A program made the position numbers and the translations under genes. Positions 8,419 to 16,331 of a stretch of DNA of 64,000 nucleotides are shown piece after piece; within the stretch, counting starts at the first letter, position 1; each line of letters opens with the position of its first letter. The stretch is from NCBI RefSeq assembly GCF_023699475.1, contig NZ_JALXFV010000008.1:596583-660582 (forward strand), written 5' to 3'. The notes under the pieces were generated by a model, which was not told where the DNA came from, ran no database searches, and saw only the letters and a list, made by a program, of their open reading frames with translations. Source of the stretch: Halomarina rubra (lineage in GTDB: Archaea; Halobacteriota; Halobacteria; Halobacteriales; Haloarculaceae).

Positions 8419-8931
8419 ATGAGTGCCGACACGCCGCGAGAGCGCCTCCGAGAGAACGCGACGGGCATCGCCTCGACGCTGGTAACGGGCACCTGGCTCG
8501 CGGCGCTGTTCCTGGGTGTGGAGTGGTGGCTCCCGCTGATGCTGTTCGGCTACATCGTCGTCATCCCCATCGTCTCGTTGCTGTTTGGCGACGACGAGGA
8601 CCGCGAGGAGTGGTGGGACGAGGACGGTCAGTCGGCGTGGTGGGGGACCAAGGAGGACTGGTTCGGGACGGGGTGGGGGAGCGACCCGGAGACGGACCGC
8701 GACACCGCGACGACCGCTTCGCCGGCCTCGACGCCGGACGAGACGCCGCTGGAGACCCTCAGACGTCGCTACGCGGCGGGTGAACTCACCGACGCCCAGT
8801 TCGAGGCGAAACTGGAACGCCTGCTGGAGACGGACACGCTGGAGAACGCCGAGGAGCGGGCGGCCCGGCGCGAGCGCGAGAGTCTCCGCGACCGAGACCG
8901 ACTCGACGAGCGCGACCGGGAGTACGAGTGA
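8419..8931 (+). CDS. Membrane protein with one SHOCT domain
   Basis: A 170-residue protein. Two hydrophobic segments lie at about residues 18-35 and 37-55 (WWLPLMLFGYIVVIPIVSLL). A Trp-rich acidic stretch follows (EEWWDEDGQSAWWG). The single SHOCT domain near residues 115-138 reads LRRRYAAGELTDAQFEAKLE. A highly charged Arg/Glu C-terminal helix with repeated RDR/ERD steps is probably a coiled coil. The SHOCT block is nearly the same as the first one in the gene at 7058, so the two are likely paralogues. The function is unknown; SHOCT modules are generally taken as oligomerisation elements. Confidence 0.7.
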   Translation: MSADTPRERLRENATGIASTLVTGTWLAALFLGVEWWLPLMLFGYIVVIPIVSLLFGDDEDREEWWDEDGQSAWWGTKEDWFGTGWGSDPETDRDTATTASPASTPDETPLETLRRRYAAGELTDAQFEAKLERLLETDTLENAEERAARRERESLRDRDRLDERDREYE

Positions 8932-9000
8932 GAGCGCCGGGCGACGCCCACCGACCGCAGCGGGAGCCGAGTGTCGCGGTGGACTACCGCGGTCCGCGTC

Positions 9001-9005
9001 TTTTT
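9001..9005 (+). promoter_or_regulatory. T-tract core promoter of the FAD amine oxidase gene
   Basis: A TTTTT run (GTCTTTTTGCG context) centred 28 bases before the ATG at 9031, the expected distance for a leaderless transcript. Confidence 0.4.
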
Positions 9006-9030
9006 GCGTCGCACGGCCGTCGGTTCGGAC

Positions 9031-10074
9031 ATGACCGTCGCAATCGTCGGAGCCGGTGCAGCGGGTGCGGCCATCGCCTACGCGCTTCGAGACGCCGACG
9101 CCGACGTCACCGTCTTCGAGAAGTCCCGTGGCGTCTGTGGTCGGGCCGCGACCCGTCGCAAGGAGGGCTGTCGCTACGACTACGGCGCGAACTACGTCAA
9201 GGACGACGACGAGCGCGTCACCCGGCTGCTGACCGAGGAGTTGGACACGAACGGCCTCGTCGAGGTCGAAGAACCCGTCTGGACGTTCGACTCGGCGGGG
9301 GAGATATCGCCGGGGCGCGACAGCGACGAACGCAAGTGGACCTACGAGGACGGCATCACCCAGCTAGCCAAACGGCTGTTCGCGGCCACGGACGCGACGG
9401 TCCAGCGCGAGACGCGCGTCGAGACCGTCGCTCGCGAGGAGGGGCGGTGGTCGCTGGCCGACGCCGCCGACACCGTCCTCGGGTCGTTCGACACGGTCGT
9501 GCTCACGCCGCCGGCACCCCAGACCGCCGAGTTGCTCGCGGCGATGGCGTGGGACGACGACCGACGCGTCGCGGCGCACGACGCCGTCGCGGCCGTCGAC
9601 TACGCGTCGGTGTTCACCGCCGTGCTCCACTACCCGTTCACCCTCGACCGCTCGTGGTACGCCCTGATCGACACCGACGGCGAGCACCCCGTCGGCTGGC
9701 TCGCCCGCGAGGAGCTCAAACCCGGCCACGTCCCCGAGGGCGAGAGCCTGCTGGTCGCCCAGATGGGCCACGACTGGTCGGGCGACCGCATCGACGACGA
9801 CCGCGACCAGGTGCTCCGGGAGGCGGTGGGACACGTCGCGGAACTGCTCGACGACGACCGGTTCGCCGCCCCCGACTGGACCGACCGGCAGGGGTGGCGA
9901 TACGCGCTCCCGGACGGCGGCGTCACGGGCGACGCCCACCGGTCGACGGAGGACGCCGGGCTCTACTTCGCTGGCGACTGGGTGGCCGGCGAAGCCCGCG
10001 TCCACGCCGCACTGCGCAACGGGTTCGCGGTCGGCGAGCGCATCGTGGAGGCGCGGAACGCGAAGACGTACTGA
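9031..10074 (+). CDS. FAD-dependent amine oxidase/renalase-like oxidoreductase
   Basis: A 347-residue protein starting MTVAIVGAGAAGAAIAYALR, a classic GxGxxG Rossmann motif for FAD, then ADVTVFEKSRGVCGR (Glu binding the adenosine ribose, and the following Gly/Arg motif). The C-terminal flavin-binding motif is GLYFAGDWVAGEARVHAAL. This layout and length match bacterial and archaeal renalase-like or amine oxidase family proteins, which oxidise dihydronicotinamides or amines. The substrate is not determinable. It is a monocistronic gene with its own T-rich promoter, and its start is fixed by the Rossmann fold at residue 2. Confidence 0.8.
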   Translation: MTVAIVGAGAAGAAIAYALRDADADVTVFEKSRGVCGRAATRRKEGCRYDYGANYVKDDDERVTRLLTEELDTNGLVEVEEPVWTFDSAGEISPGRDSDERKWTYEDGITQLAKRLFAATDATVQRETRVETVAREEGRWSLADAADTVLGSFDTVVLTPPAPQTAELLAAMAWDDDRRVAAHDAVAAVDYASVFTAVLHYPFTLDRSWYALIDTDGEHPVGWLAREELKPGHVPEGESLLVAQMGHDWSGDRIDDDRDQVLREAVGHVAELLDDDRFAAPDWTDRQGWRYALPDGGVTGDAHRSTEDAGLYFAGDWVAGEARVHAALRNGFAVGERIVEARNAKTY

Positions 10075-10165
10075 CGACGGCTGCCTCGCGCGTCCGTCGT
10101 GCCGTCGGGAACCTGTGACCGAGGCGAGGGTTTTTGTCCTCCCTCTCAGAGTGCTAGCCGTCATC

Positions 10166-10192
10166 ATGCAACGAGGGGTGTGTCCGTGCTGA
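10166..10192 (+). other. Possible 8-codon upstream ORF overlapping the permease start
   Basis: An ATG 33 bases after the T-tract at 10131-10135 opens a reading frame of eight codons (MQRGVCPC) and stops at 10190-10192, overlapping the GTG start of the permease in another frame. The first ATG of the predicted transcript therefore does not belong to the permease. It may be chance or may couple translation. Confidence 0.25.
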
Positions 10193-11517
10193 CCGAACGG
10201 GAGGGCGGTGACGTCGGGTTGCTCGACGCCGTCGCCATCGAGGTCGGTCTGGTCGTCGGCGGTGCGCTGTTCAGTCTCACCGGAGTCGCGACGGGAATCG
10301 CGGGCACGGGCGTGTTCGTCTCGTTCGCGCTCGCGTTCGGTATCGTCGTGCTCGGTCTCGTCCCGACGGCGATGTTGGGTGCGGCGTTCCCGACGACCGG
10401 CGGGAACTACCGCTACCCGCGGGCGTTCGTCTCGCCCTTTGTCGCCTTCCTCGCGGCGTGGGGGCTGGGCGTGAGCATGTTCGGCGGCGGGTTGCCGCTG
10501 TACGCGCTCACGTTCGGCCAGTACGTCGAGTCGCTGGTCGCCGTCGACCCCGTCGTCGTCGGCTTGGCGGTGCTCACCGCGTTCTTCCTCGTCAACCTCG
10601 CGGGCATCCACGTCGCCGCCCGCGTCCAGGTGCTGCTGTTCGTCGCGCTCGTCGCCGCACTCGGCGTGTTCGTCGTCGGTGGCGCACCGGCCGTCGACAC
10701 CGCGAACCTGACGCCGCTGTTCTCGACTGGCCCGACGGGACTGGTCGCGGGCGCGGCCGTCCTCTACTTCGTCTGTCTGGGTGCGAACTTCGTCGTCGAC
10801 ATCGGCGGCGACGTCCGGGAGGCGACGGTCACGCTCCCGCAGTCGCTCGCCATCAGCGTCCCGCTCGTCCTCCTGTTGTACGTCGCGACGGCCGTCGTCG
10901 CCGTCGGGTCGGTCGGGGTCGGTGCGCTGACGGACGAACCGCTCACGGTCGCCGCCGACGCGTTCCTCTCGCCGGGGCTGCGTGGCTTCTTCGTCGTCGG
11001 TGGCGCGCTGTTCGCCATCACGACGTCCATCAACGCCGTGTTCATCATCGTCCCGAAGTACCTCGACGCGCTGGCGACCGACAGGTTGGTTCCGGGCGTC
11101 CTCGCGACGACGAACGACCGCTTCGGGACGCCACACTGGGGGCTGGCGCTGGTGTACCTGCTGTCGGTGCTGGCGCTCGTCAGCCCGCTCCCCATCGCGG
11201 AACTCGGGACGTTGCTCGGGTTCGGCGGCATCTTCCTCATCGTCCCCGTGATGCTCGCGGCCATCCGGGCGGTGCGTCGCCGACCCGAGGCGTTCGCGGC
11301 GGTCCCCTCGTACGTCGGGCGGCGCGCGACCACCGTCCTCGCGGCGAGCGCCGTGGTCTGCAACGCGCTCCTGTTCGTCGTCCTCGCCACCCAGTCGCCG
11401 GTCGTCTGTGCGACCTGGCTCGGTCTCGTCGCACTCGGCGCGGGCTACTACCTCGTCCGGACCCGACTCGGTGCCGGCGAGCGCGACCCCGACCCCGTCG
11501 TGGAGGGGTCGCTGTGA
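10186..11517 (+). CDS. APC-superfamily amino acid permease
   Basis: A 443-residue polytopic membrane protein with about 12 hydrophobic helices. The first helix carries the APC signature region GLVVGGALFSLTGVATGIAG; TTGGNYRYPRAFVSP follows helix 2-3, a conserved loop in amino acid/polyamine/organocation transporters. These are proton- or sodium-coupled symporters or exchangers of amino acids. The start is GTG 10186 (or GTG 10180, two codons earlier). The stop overlaps the next gene by GTGA, so the permease and the hydroxyacyl-CoA dehydrogenase are one operon. A hydroxyacid or amino-acid-derived substrate is possible but unproven. Confidence 0.85.
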   Translation: MLTEREGGDVGLLDAVAIEVGLVVGGALFSLTGVATGIAGTGVFVSFALAFGIVVLGLVPTAMLGAAFPTTGGNYRYPRAFVSPFVAFLAAWGLGVSMFGGGLPLYALTFGQYVESLVAVDPVVVGLAVLTAFFLVNLAGIHVAARVQVLLFVALVAALGVFVVGGAPAVDTANLTPLFSTGPTGLVAGAAVLYFVCLGANFVVDIGGDVREATVTLPQSLAISVPLVLLLYVATAVVAVGSVGVGALTDEPLTVAADAFLSPGLRGFFVVGGALFAITTSINAVFIIVPKYLDALATDRLVPGVLATTNDRFGTPHWGLALVYLLSVLALVSPLPIAELGTLLGFGGIFLIVPVMLAAIRAVRRRPEAFAAVPSYVGRRATTVLAASAVVCNALLFVVLATQSPVVCATWLGLVALGAGYYLVRTRLGAGERDPDPVVEGSL

Positions 11518-12608
11518 GGACCGGTGTCGTCGGCGCGGGCGTGATGGGTCGGGACATCGCCGGCCTGTTCGCCAACGGCGGCCACGACGTGACGCTCGTC
11601 GACGTCGACCCCGACGCGCTGGCGGCCGCTCGGGACTACCACCGCGAGACGCTCCGCGACGCGCTCGCCGACGCCGGTCTGGTCGCCGAGGACGACCCGG
11701 CCGAGCGCATCGTCTACGACCGGAGCATCGAATCGCTCGCGGACGCGCGGTTCGTCGTCGAGGCCGTCCCCGAGCGTCTCGGCCTGAAGCGGTCGTTGCT
11801 GGCGGACCTCGACGCGGTGCTCGACGCCGACACCGTCGTCGGGACGAACACCTCCTCGCTCACACCCTCGGCCATCGCCGCCGACTCCGAGCACCCCGAG
11901 CGTGTCGTCCTGTTCCACTTCGCCAACCCCGCCATCCCCCGGGACGTCGTCGAGATATCGGGCGACGACGCAAGCGACGCGGCCCTGAATCTGGCCGTCG
12001 AGGTTGCCGAGGACATCGGGAAACACCCCGTCGTCCTCGGTGCGGAGTACCGGGCGAACTGTCTCTCGCGGCTCTCGGCGAGCATCAAGTGCGCCGCGAC
12101 GTGGGAGTTGCGCGTCGCCTCGCCCGCGGCCATCGACGGCGCGGCCCGCGCCATCGGGTTCGACCGCGGTCCCCTGGAGTTCATCGACCTCATCGGCCTC
12201 GACGTCCACCTCGCGACAGTCGACAACCTCGCGGAGGCGTACGGCGACCGATACGCCCCGCCCGCCGAGTCCCGCGAACGCATGGAGCGGATGCGCGAGG
12301 AGGGCCGCCTCGGCACGAAGACCGGCGAGGGGTTCTTCGAGTGGGACGGCGAGACCTGCCTCGTCCCAGAGACCGACGAGACGTACGACGTGACGCCCGT
12401 CGTCGCCGCCCTCGTCAACGAGGGCCACCGCCTCGTCGCCGACGGCGTGGCCGACGCGGAGACGGTCAACGACGTCCTGAAACGCGGCTCCGGGGGCGAG
12501 GTCGGGCCGTTCGACGTCGAGGCGATGCTGGGTTCGGAGTACCTCCGCGAGACGCTGGTGCGCCGCCACGAGGAGACCGGCGCGGGCGTCTACGACCCCG
12601 TCTTCTGA
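11514..12608 (+). CDS. 3-hydroxyacyl-CoA dehydrogenase
   Basis: A 364-residue protein. The N-terminal NAD-binding domain starts RTGVVGAGVMGRDIAGLFA (GxGxMG), with VTLVDVDPDAL ending in the Asp that selects NAD. The central motif NTSSLTPSAIA plus VLFHFANPAIPRDVVEI gives the family His-x-x-x-Pro region (HFANP rather than the usual HFFNP). The C-terminal helical domain includes GPLEFIDLIGLDV and a GLGTKTGEGFFEW-like segment (RLGTKTGEGFFEW). The enzyme oxidises 3-hydroxyacyl-CoA in beta-oxidation. The GTG start overlaps the permease stop. A second small C-terminal domain occupies the last 70 residues. The substrate chain length is unknown. Confidence 0.88.
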   Translation: MRTGVVGAGVMGRDIAGLFANGGHDVTLVDVDPDALAAARDYHRETLRDALADAGLVAEDDPAERIVYDRSIESLADARFVVEAVPERLGLKRSLLADLDAVLDADTVVGTNTSSLTPSAIAADSEHPERVVLFHFANPAIPRDVVEISGDDASDAALNLAVEVAEDIGKHPVVLGAEYRANCLSRLSASIKCAATWELRVASPAAIDGAARAIGFDRGPLEFIDLIGLDVHLATVDNLAEAYGDRYAPPAESRERMERMREEGRLGTKTGEGFFEWDGETCLVPETDETYDVTPVVAALVNEGHRLVADGVADAETVNDVLKRGSGGEVGPFDVEAMLGSEYLRETLVRRHEETGAGVYDPVF

Positions 12609-12627
12609 CCGCCTCGGCGTGGATACA

Positions 12628-12637
12628 CTCTTATCAT
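12628..12637 (+). promoter_or_regulatory. TATA-like box of the small membrane protein gene
   Basis: CTCTTATCAT, an AT-rich island centred about 26 bases before the ATG at 12657, consistent with a leaderless promoter. Confidence 0.45.
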
Positions 12638-12656
12638 CGGATACCTAACACGAACC

Positions 12657-12989
12657 ATGGTCCTCCACACGGTCGGTCGCTGTCTCCTGCGGTACAGCCT
12701 CGTCTACGCCGGTCTCACCGTCGCGGTCGTCGCGATCGTCTTCGGCAGCGAACTCGCGGTGTTCAGTCTGTTCGGCGTCGGCCTCCTGCTGGTGCTGTTC
12801 GCGGTCGGTGCCAGCGACTACCGGGTCGTCGGGTCGAGCGTCCCCGAGGCGGGCCTCGCCCGGGGCCAACGAACCATCGTCAGCGAACACACCGCGATGC
12901 CACTGGACAAGGTGCTCCTCTTCTACGGGGTTGGCCTGGCGGTCATCGCCTTCGCGACGGTCGCCGTCGCCGGGGCGTACCTCGGGTAG
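12657..12989 (+). CDS. Small membrane protein (110 aa)
   Basis: A 110-residue protein with hydrophobic segments at about residues 13-32, 34-50 and 87-107. The middle section carries a short polar loop (SSVPEAGLARGQRTIVSEHT). No motif identifies a function. A TATA-like box lies 26 bases upstream. It is convergent with the lipoprotein gene on the other strand, separated by 26 bases. Confidence 0.6.
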   Translation: MVLHTVGRCLLRYSLVYAGLTVAVVAIVFGSELAVFSLFGVGLLLVLFAVGASDYRVVGSSVPEAGLARGQRTIVSEHTAMPLDKVLLFYGVGLAVIAFATVAVAGAYLG

Positions 12990-13015
12990 GCCACGCTGCC
13001 GCCGAACCGCCCCAC

Positions 13016-13855
13016 TCACTCGGGAGTTTCGTCGGCCGAATCGCGGGGCTCGTCGGTCGTCCCGCGAGTCTCGTCGAACCAGTCGGGGCGCTCGACCGTC
13101 GTCGACCCGACCGCCGAGTACCGGACCGTCTCGACCCCTTCGACGCGCGTCTCCGGGGCGTCGGCGAGTCGTCCCTCGAACTCGATGCGGTAGTGTTCGA
13201 CCCGCCCTTCGTTCGTCAGTCGGACGGTGACCGTCGCCTGGGTGACCTCGACCCGTTCGCCACCGACCGTCAGGTTCCCGGCGGGTCCACGGAGTCGAAG
13301 TTCGAGGTCGCTCCCGGCCGGCGTGACGCTCACCGTCTCGGCACCGAGGTAGAACGGTTCGAGCGCGAGTTCCGCGCGCTGGCCGGGCGTTCCGAGCCTG
13401 ACGACGTCGACGACGGCGGTCCCGTTCGGCCCCACCCCGCGGTAGTAGTGGCGCTGTCCGTCGTACCAGCCTTCGACGCGAGTCACAGGTCGGTCGAAAA
13501 ACCGCGTGACGTCGCCGGTCCCGTTCGTCGTCGAGCGCGTCCGCCCGTGGTCGCTCGCGATCCGGGTCGTGGTAGTCGAGTCGACGAGGACGGTCCCGTT
13601 CGCCGCCGTGAGGGTCTGGTTCTGTCGCACGGTGAAACTGGTGTTCGCCAGCGCCGCGGTGTGGGCGTCGGCCAGCGCGAACGGGTCGTCGATACCGGTC
13701 GCGTCCAACCCGTCGGGCGGGTGTTCGAGGGGGTCGTCGGTGGGGACGGCCGCCGGGGACGAGGGGGCCCGCGTCTCGGCGTCGTTCCCGACCCCGCCGC
13801 TACAGCCGGCGAGACAGACGACCACGACGAGAGCGAGCGAGAGCGTACGGCGCAC
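13016..13855 (-). CDS. Predicted lipoprotein of unknown function
   Basis: A 279-residue exported protein. The signal peptide MRRTLSLALVVVVCLAGC ends in a lipobox LAGC with Cys at residue 18, predicting lipid anchoring on the cell surface. A Ser/Pro/Asp-rich linker follows (about 25-55), then a beta-rich domain with several Asn-x-Thr/Ser sequons (NTSFTVRQNQTLTAANGT) that may be N-glycosylated, and a DWFDETRGTTDEPRD acidic tail. The shape, a lipoprotein that binds something like an outer-membrane carrier fold, recalls LolA/YcnI-like haloarchaeal lipoproteins, but I do not assign it. The start is GTG at 13855. An inverted repeat lies upstream at 13889-13910. Confidence 0.65.
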   Translation of the reverse strand: MRRTLSLALVVVVCLAGCSGGVGNDAETRAPSSPAAVPTDDPLEHPPDGLDATGIDDPFALADAHTAALANTSFTVRQNQTLTAANGTVLVDSTTTTRIASDHGRTRSTTNGTGDVTRFFDRPVTRVEGWYDGQRHYYRGVGPNGTAVVDVVRLGTPGQRAELALEPFYLGAETVSVTPAGSDLELRLRGPAGNLTVGGERVEVTQATVTVRLTNEGRVEHYRIEFEGRLADAPETRVEGVETVRYSAVGSTTVERPDWFDETRGTTDEPRDSADETPE

Positions 13856-13888
13856 AGCCCACTATCGACGGGTCGTCTGTTCAATCTT

Positions 13889-13910
13889 CTGTGAGGTCCG
13901 GGCCTCACAG
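13889..13910. promoter_or_regulatory. Perfect 8-bp inverted repeat between two minus-strand genes
   Basis: CTGTGAGG, a six-base loop, then CCTCACAG. It lies 28 bases after the TPP-enzyme stop and 34 bases before the lipoprotein start, just upstream of an AT-rich box (near 13879-13887). It could be an operator upstream of the lipoprotein promoter or a hairpin ending the TPP-enzyme transcript; no long T-tract follows, so the operator reading is slightly favoured. Confidence 0.4.
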
Positions 13911-13938
13911 CTGGGTCGAGGCGGTCCGGTCGGCATCC

Positions 13939-15588
13939 TCAGACCAGCACCGGCGGTGCGGCGTACGGGTCGACCACCACGTCGAGCAGCGTCGGGCGGT
14001 CGCTGTCGACGGCCTCGGCGAGCGCTCCGGCGAGTCGCGACGGGTCCTCGATGCGTTCGGCCGCACAGCCGAAGCCGCGAGCGACCTGCGCGTAGTCGAC
14101 GCTCGCGAAGTCCGTCGACTGGTCGACGGCGTAGTTCCCCAGTTGGCTCGCCTTCGAGGAGCCGAGCATCGCGTTGTCCGCGACGACGACGGTGACGGGG
14201 AGGTCCTCCCGGACGGCGGTCTCCAGGTCGGCGATGTGGTAGCCGAGACCGCCGTCGCCCGTCAGCACGACGACGGGTGCGTCGGGGCGAGCGACCTGGA
14301 TGCCGAGCGCCTGCGGGAGGGCGTAGTTGATGCCGTCGCTCCCGCGAGCCTGGACGTAGCCCAGACCGGCGCGGGGCACCTCGTGGAACGCTCCCGAGAA
14401 GAACCCGGAGTAGCTGGTCGCACTGACGAGGACGCCGTCGTCGGGCAGCGCGGTCCCGATGTCGGCGACGACGCGGGCCGGGCGGATGGGCGTCGCGTCG
14501 CTCTCCAGTTCGTCGCGGTGGTGTTCCTGCCAGTCGGCGCGGTCGGCCGCCAGCGACTCGACGCGACCCGCTCGGTCGGCGAACTCGTCGTCGTCGAGCG
14601 CGCCGGTCAGCGACTCGACGGCGGCCCGGAGGTCGGCGGCAATCGCCACCTCGGCGTCGTAGTTCCGGCCGAGCCAGGCGGGGTCGCGGTCGACGTGGAC
14701 CACCGTCGCATCGTCGTCGAGCAGCGACCAGCCGACGGTCGTGAGTTCGCCGAGCCGACAGCCCAGCGCGAGGACGAGGTCCGCGTCCGCGACGGCGTCG
14801 TTCGCCACCTGGCAGAACCCCCAGCGGCCGACGACGCCCAGCGCGTACGGGGCCGTCTCGGCGACCGCTCCCTTCCCGTTCATCGAGGTGACGACGGGTG
14901 TGTTCGTCGTCTCGGCGAACGCGACGAGCGCCCGGTGGGCCGCCGCGCGGTGGACGCCCTCGCCGGCGACGACGACCGGTCGCTCCGCCGCGCGGAGTAG
15001 GTCGGTCGCTCGCTCGACGTCCTCGGGGTCGGGGTGGGGACGGTCGGCGGGGAAGTCGGCGGCGACGGTACGCTCGGTCGTCTCACCGCTCGTCTCCGCA
15101 CGAAGTACGTCCTCGGGAACGTTGAGGTGGACGGGACCGGGGACGCCGCCGACCGCCTCGCGGAGCAACGACGCGGTGTCGTCGAGAACGCGCTCCGGCG
15201 TCACCGCGTCGGCGCTCGCCGCCACGTGTGGCGCGAGGATGGCCTCGTTGTCGGCGTCCTGGATGACGCCGGTGCCGCGGGTGGCGACGGGGTTGTCGCC
15301 GGTGAGCGCGAAGACGGGCGAGGACGCGCCGGTGGCCTCGACCAGACCGACGCCGAGGTTCGCCGCGCCGGGGCCGCCGACGCCGTCGACGACGCCGACC
15401 CGACCGCTGGCGCGGGCGTAGCCGTCCGCCATGATGGCCGCGCTCGCCTCGCTGCGGGCGAGGACGTGCCGGAGGTCGGAGTCGGCGAGGCTGGCGTAGT
15501 ACGGGTCCATCTGCTCGCAGGGGAAACCGAACACGGTGTCGAGGCCGGCGCGCTCGAACAGTGCGACGAGGTCGTCGGTCACCGGCAT
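13939..15588 (-). CDS. Thiamine-diphosphate-dependent enzyme (acetolactate synthase/benzoylformate decarboxylase family)
   Basis: A 549-residue protein with the three-domain TPP fold. The N-terminal PYR domain has the cofactor-activating Glu in ARSEASAAIMADGYARASG (about 45-63). The central domain follows. The C-terminal PP domain carries the Mg-TPP motif GDGGLGYHIADLETAV, ending in VVADNAMLG. These enzymes decarboxylate 2-keto acids or condense them. No regulatory subunit gene (ilvN) is adjacent, which argues against biosynthetic acetolactate synthase and for a decarboxylase or other ligase. The start is the ATG of MPVTDDLVALF, about 40 bases after a predicted TSS. A palindrome lies over that TSS. 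Confidence 0.85.
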   Translation of the reverse strand: MPVTDDLVALFERAGLDTVFGFPCEQMDPYYASLADSDLRHVLARSEASAAIMADGYARASGRVGVVDGVGGPGAANLGVGLVEATGASSPVFALTGDNPVATRGTGVIQDADNEAILAPHVAASADAVTPERVLDDTASLLREAVGGVPGPVHLNVPEDVLRAETSGETTERTVAADFPADRPHPDPEDVERATDLLRAAERPVVVAGEGVHRAAAHRALVAFAETTNTPVVTSMNGKGAVAETAPYALGVVGRWGFCQVANDAVADADLVLALGCRLGELTTVGWSLLDDDATVVHVDRDPAWLGRNYDAEVAIAADLRAAVESLTGALDDDEFADRAGRVESLAADRADWQEHHRDELESDATPIRPARVVADIGTALPDDGVLVSATSYSGFFSGAFHEVPRAGLGYVQARGSDGINYALPQALGIQVARPDAPVVVLTGDGGLGYHIADLETAVREDLPVTVVVADNAMLGSSKASQLGNYAVDQSTDFASVDYAQVARGFGCAAERIEDPSRLAGALAEAVDSDRPTLLDVVVDPYAAPPVLV

Positions 15589-15616
15589 CGCGTCGCCTCC
15601 ACGGGAGGGTCGGTTC

Positions 15617-15631
15617 GTGGTCGCATACCAC
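15617..15631. promoter_or_regulatory. Palindrome over the predicted TSS of the TPP-enzyme gene
   Basis: GTGGT-CGCAT-ACCAC, a five-base inverted repeat. The TATA-like box on the minus strand (CTAGTTATTTGT, 15649-15660) predicts transcription from about 15628, inside this palindrome, as expected of a repressor operator. It is short, so chance is possible. Confidence 0.35.
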
Positions 15632-15648
15632 AATCGACACACCGACCG

Positions 15649-15660
15649 ACAAATAACTAG
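15649..15660 (-). promoter_or_regulatory. TATA box of the TPP-enzyme gene
   Basis: CTAGTTATTTGT on the minus strand is the only AT-rich island upstream of the TPP-enzyme gene, about 65 bases before the ATG, predicting a leader of roughly 40 bases. Confidence 0.45.
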
Positions 15661-15711
15661 CCTCGGAGGGATTCCACGCGACTCGTGCCCGATTGGTCCC
15701 CAGGTGGGCCG

Positions 15712-16038
15712 TCAGGCCAGCGGCAGGAGGGTCGGGAGGTGTCTCCCCGGGGCGACGACTCCCGCGCCGTGGTCGAACTCGACGACGTTCGCCTCGGCGA
15801 GTTTCGGGAGGTGGTGGTGGACGAGGTCGACGAGGACTCGTCTGCGTCGGTCGTCGCCGACTCCCGACGAGTCCCGTGACGCGTCGGCGACGATCTCGGT
15901 GGCCAACGCATCGAGTTGCCACTCGACGGGGTGCGTTCCGAGCAGACGGACGACCGCACGGCGCGAACCGTGGCGCATGAGGTCGTAGGCGGTGTCCTTC
16001 GAGAGGCTCTGGGGGTCGTATCCTGTGAGCGGAAACAT
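15712..16038 (-). CDS. DUF7344-type winged-helix-like regulator (haloarchaeal)
   Basis: A 108-residue protein. The central sequence WQLDALATEIVADASR, then DDRRRRVLVDLVHHHLPKL and EANVVEFDHGAGVV, fits the haloarchaeal DUF7344 pattern, a short wHTH-like domain in which DRRRRVL... and HLPKLaeaGvV... form helices and wing. Such proteins are usually predicted transcription regulators. It is encoded upstream of the TPP enzyme on the same strand, 123 bases away, so it is a candidate regulator of that gene. The start is ATG 16038. Target and signal are unknown. Confidence 0.7.
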   Translation of the reverse strand: MFPLTGYDPQSLSKDTAYDLMRHGSRRAVVRLLGTHPVEWQLDALATEIVADASRDSSGVGDDRRRRVLVDLVHHHLPKLAEANVVEFDHGAGVVAPGRHLPTLLPLA

Positions 16039-16331
16039 GTGGGGGTGGGGGGTTGTGGAGTTGTTCGTCTCGCTGTTCGACCGCTGCCGGTCGGGTGTAT
16101 CGCGTCCGGCCGGTCACCGTGCGGCCCGTCGTGGACGGACCGACGGTGGTGGCTCACCGTCGAGGCGAACCACACGCGACGCAGGTCGAGTCACCGAATA
16201 AACATTTCCGGAGATTCCACCCAAATCTGTTCGGAGTTACACGTTCGTCGGGGAGTCTGGTGGAGGGAAGTGGAACGGAGCGGAGTGGGTGGTGTGAAGG
16301 GGAGTCGGACGACGACCGTGGCACCGCGGCG
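16039..16331. other. Intergenic region between two minus-strand genes
   Basis: Nearly 300 bases lie between the MBL hydrolase stop and the DUF7344 start. Reading the minus strand, an AT-rich box (GTTTATTCGG, revcomp near 16192-16203) is the only promoter-like element, about 155 bases before the ATG. No credible small ORF, tRNA or repeat is visible. Confidence 0.4.

Noticed and set aside
10126-10145. GAGGG-TTTTTGT-CCTCCCTC as a terminator hairpin
   Set aside because: The stem is imperfect and the T-run sits in the loop; the T-tract fits a promoter element at least as well.
9364-11136. 590-codon minus-strand ORF over the amine oxidase and permease
   Set aside because: Highly repetitive Arg/Asp/Glu composition with no motif, overlapping two well-supported plus-strand genes.
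11408-13894. 828-codon plus-strand ORF over the hydroxyacyl-CoA dehydrogenase and lipoprotein
   Set aside because: Shadow frame rich in Arg/Gly; the real genes in the other frames have motifs and good starts.
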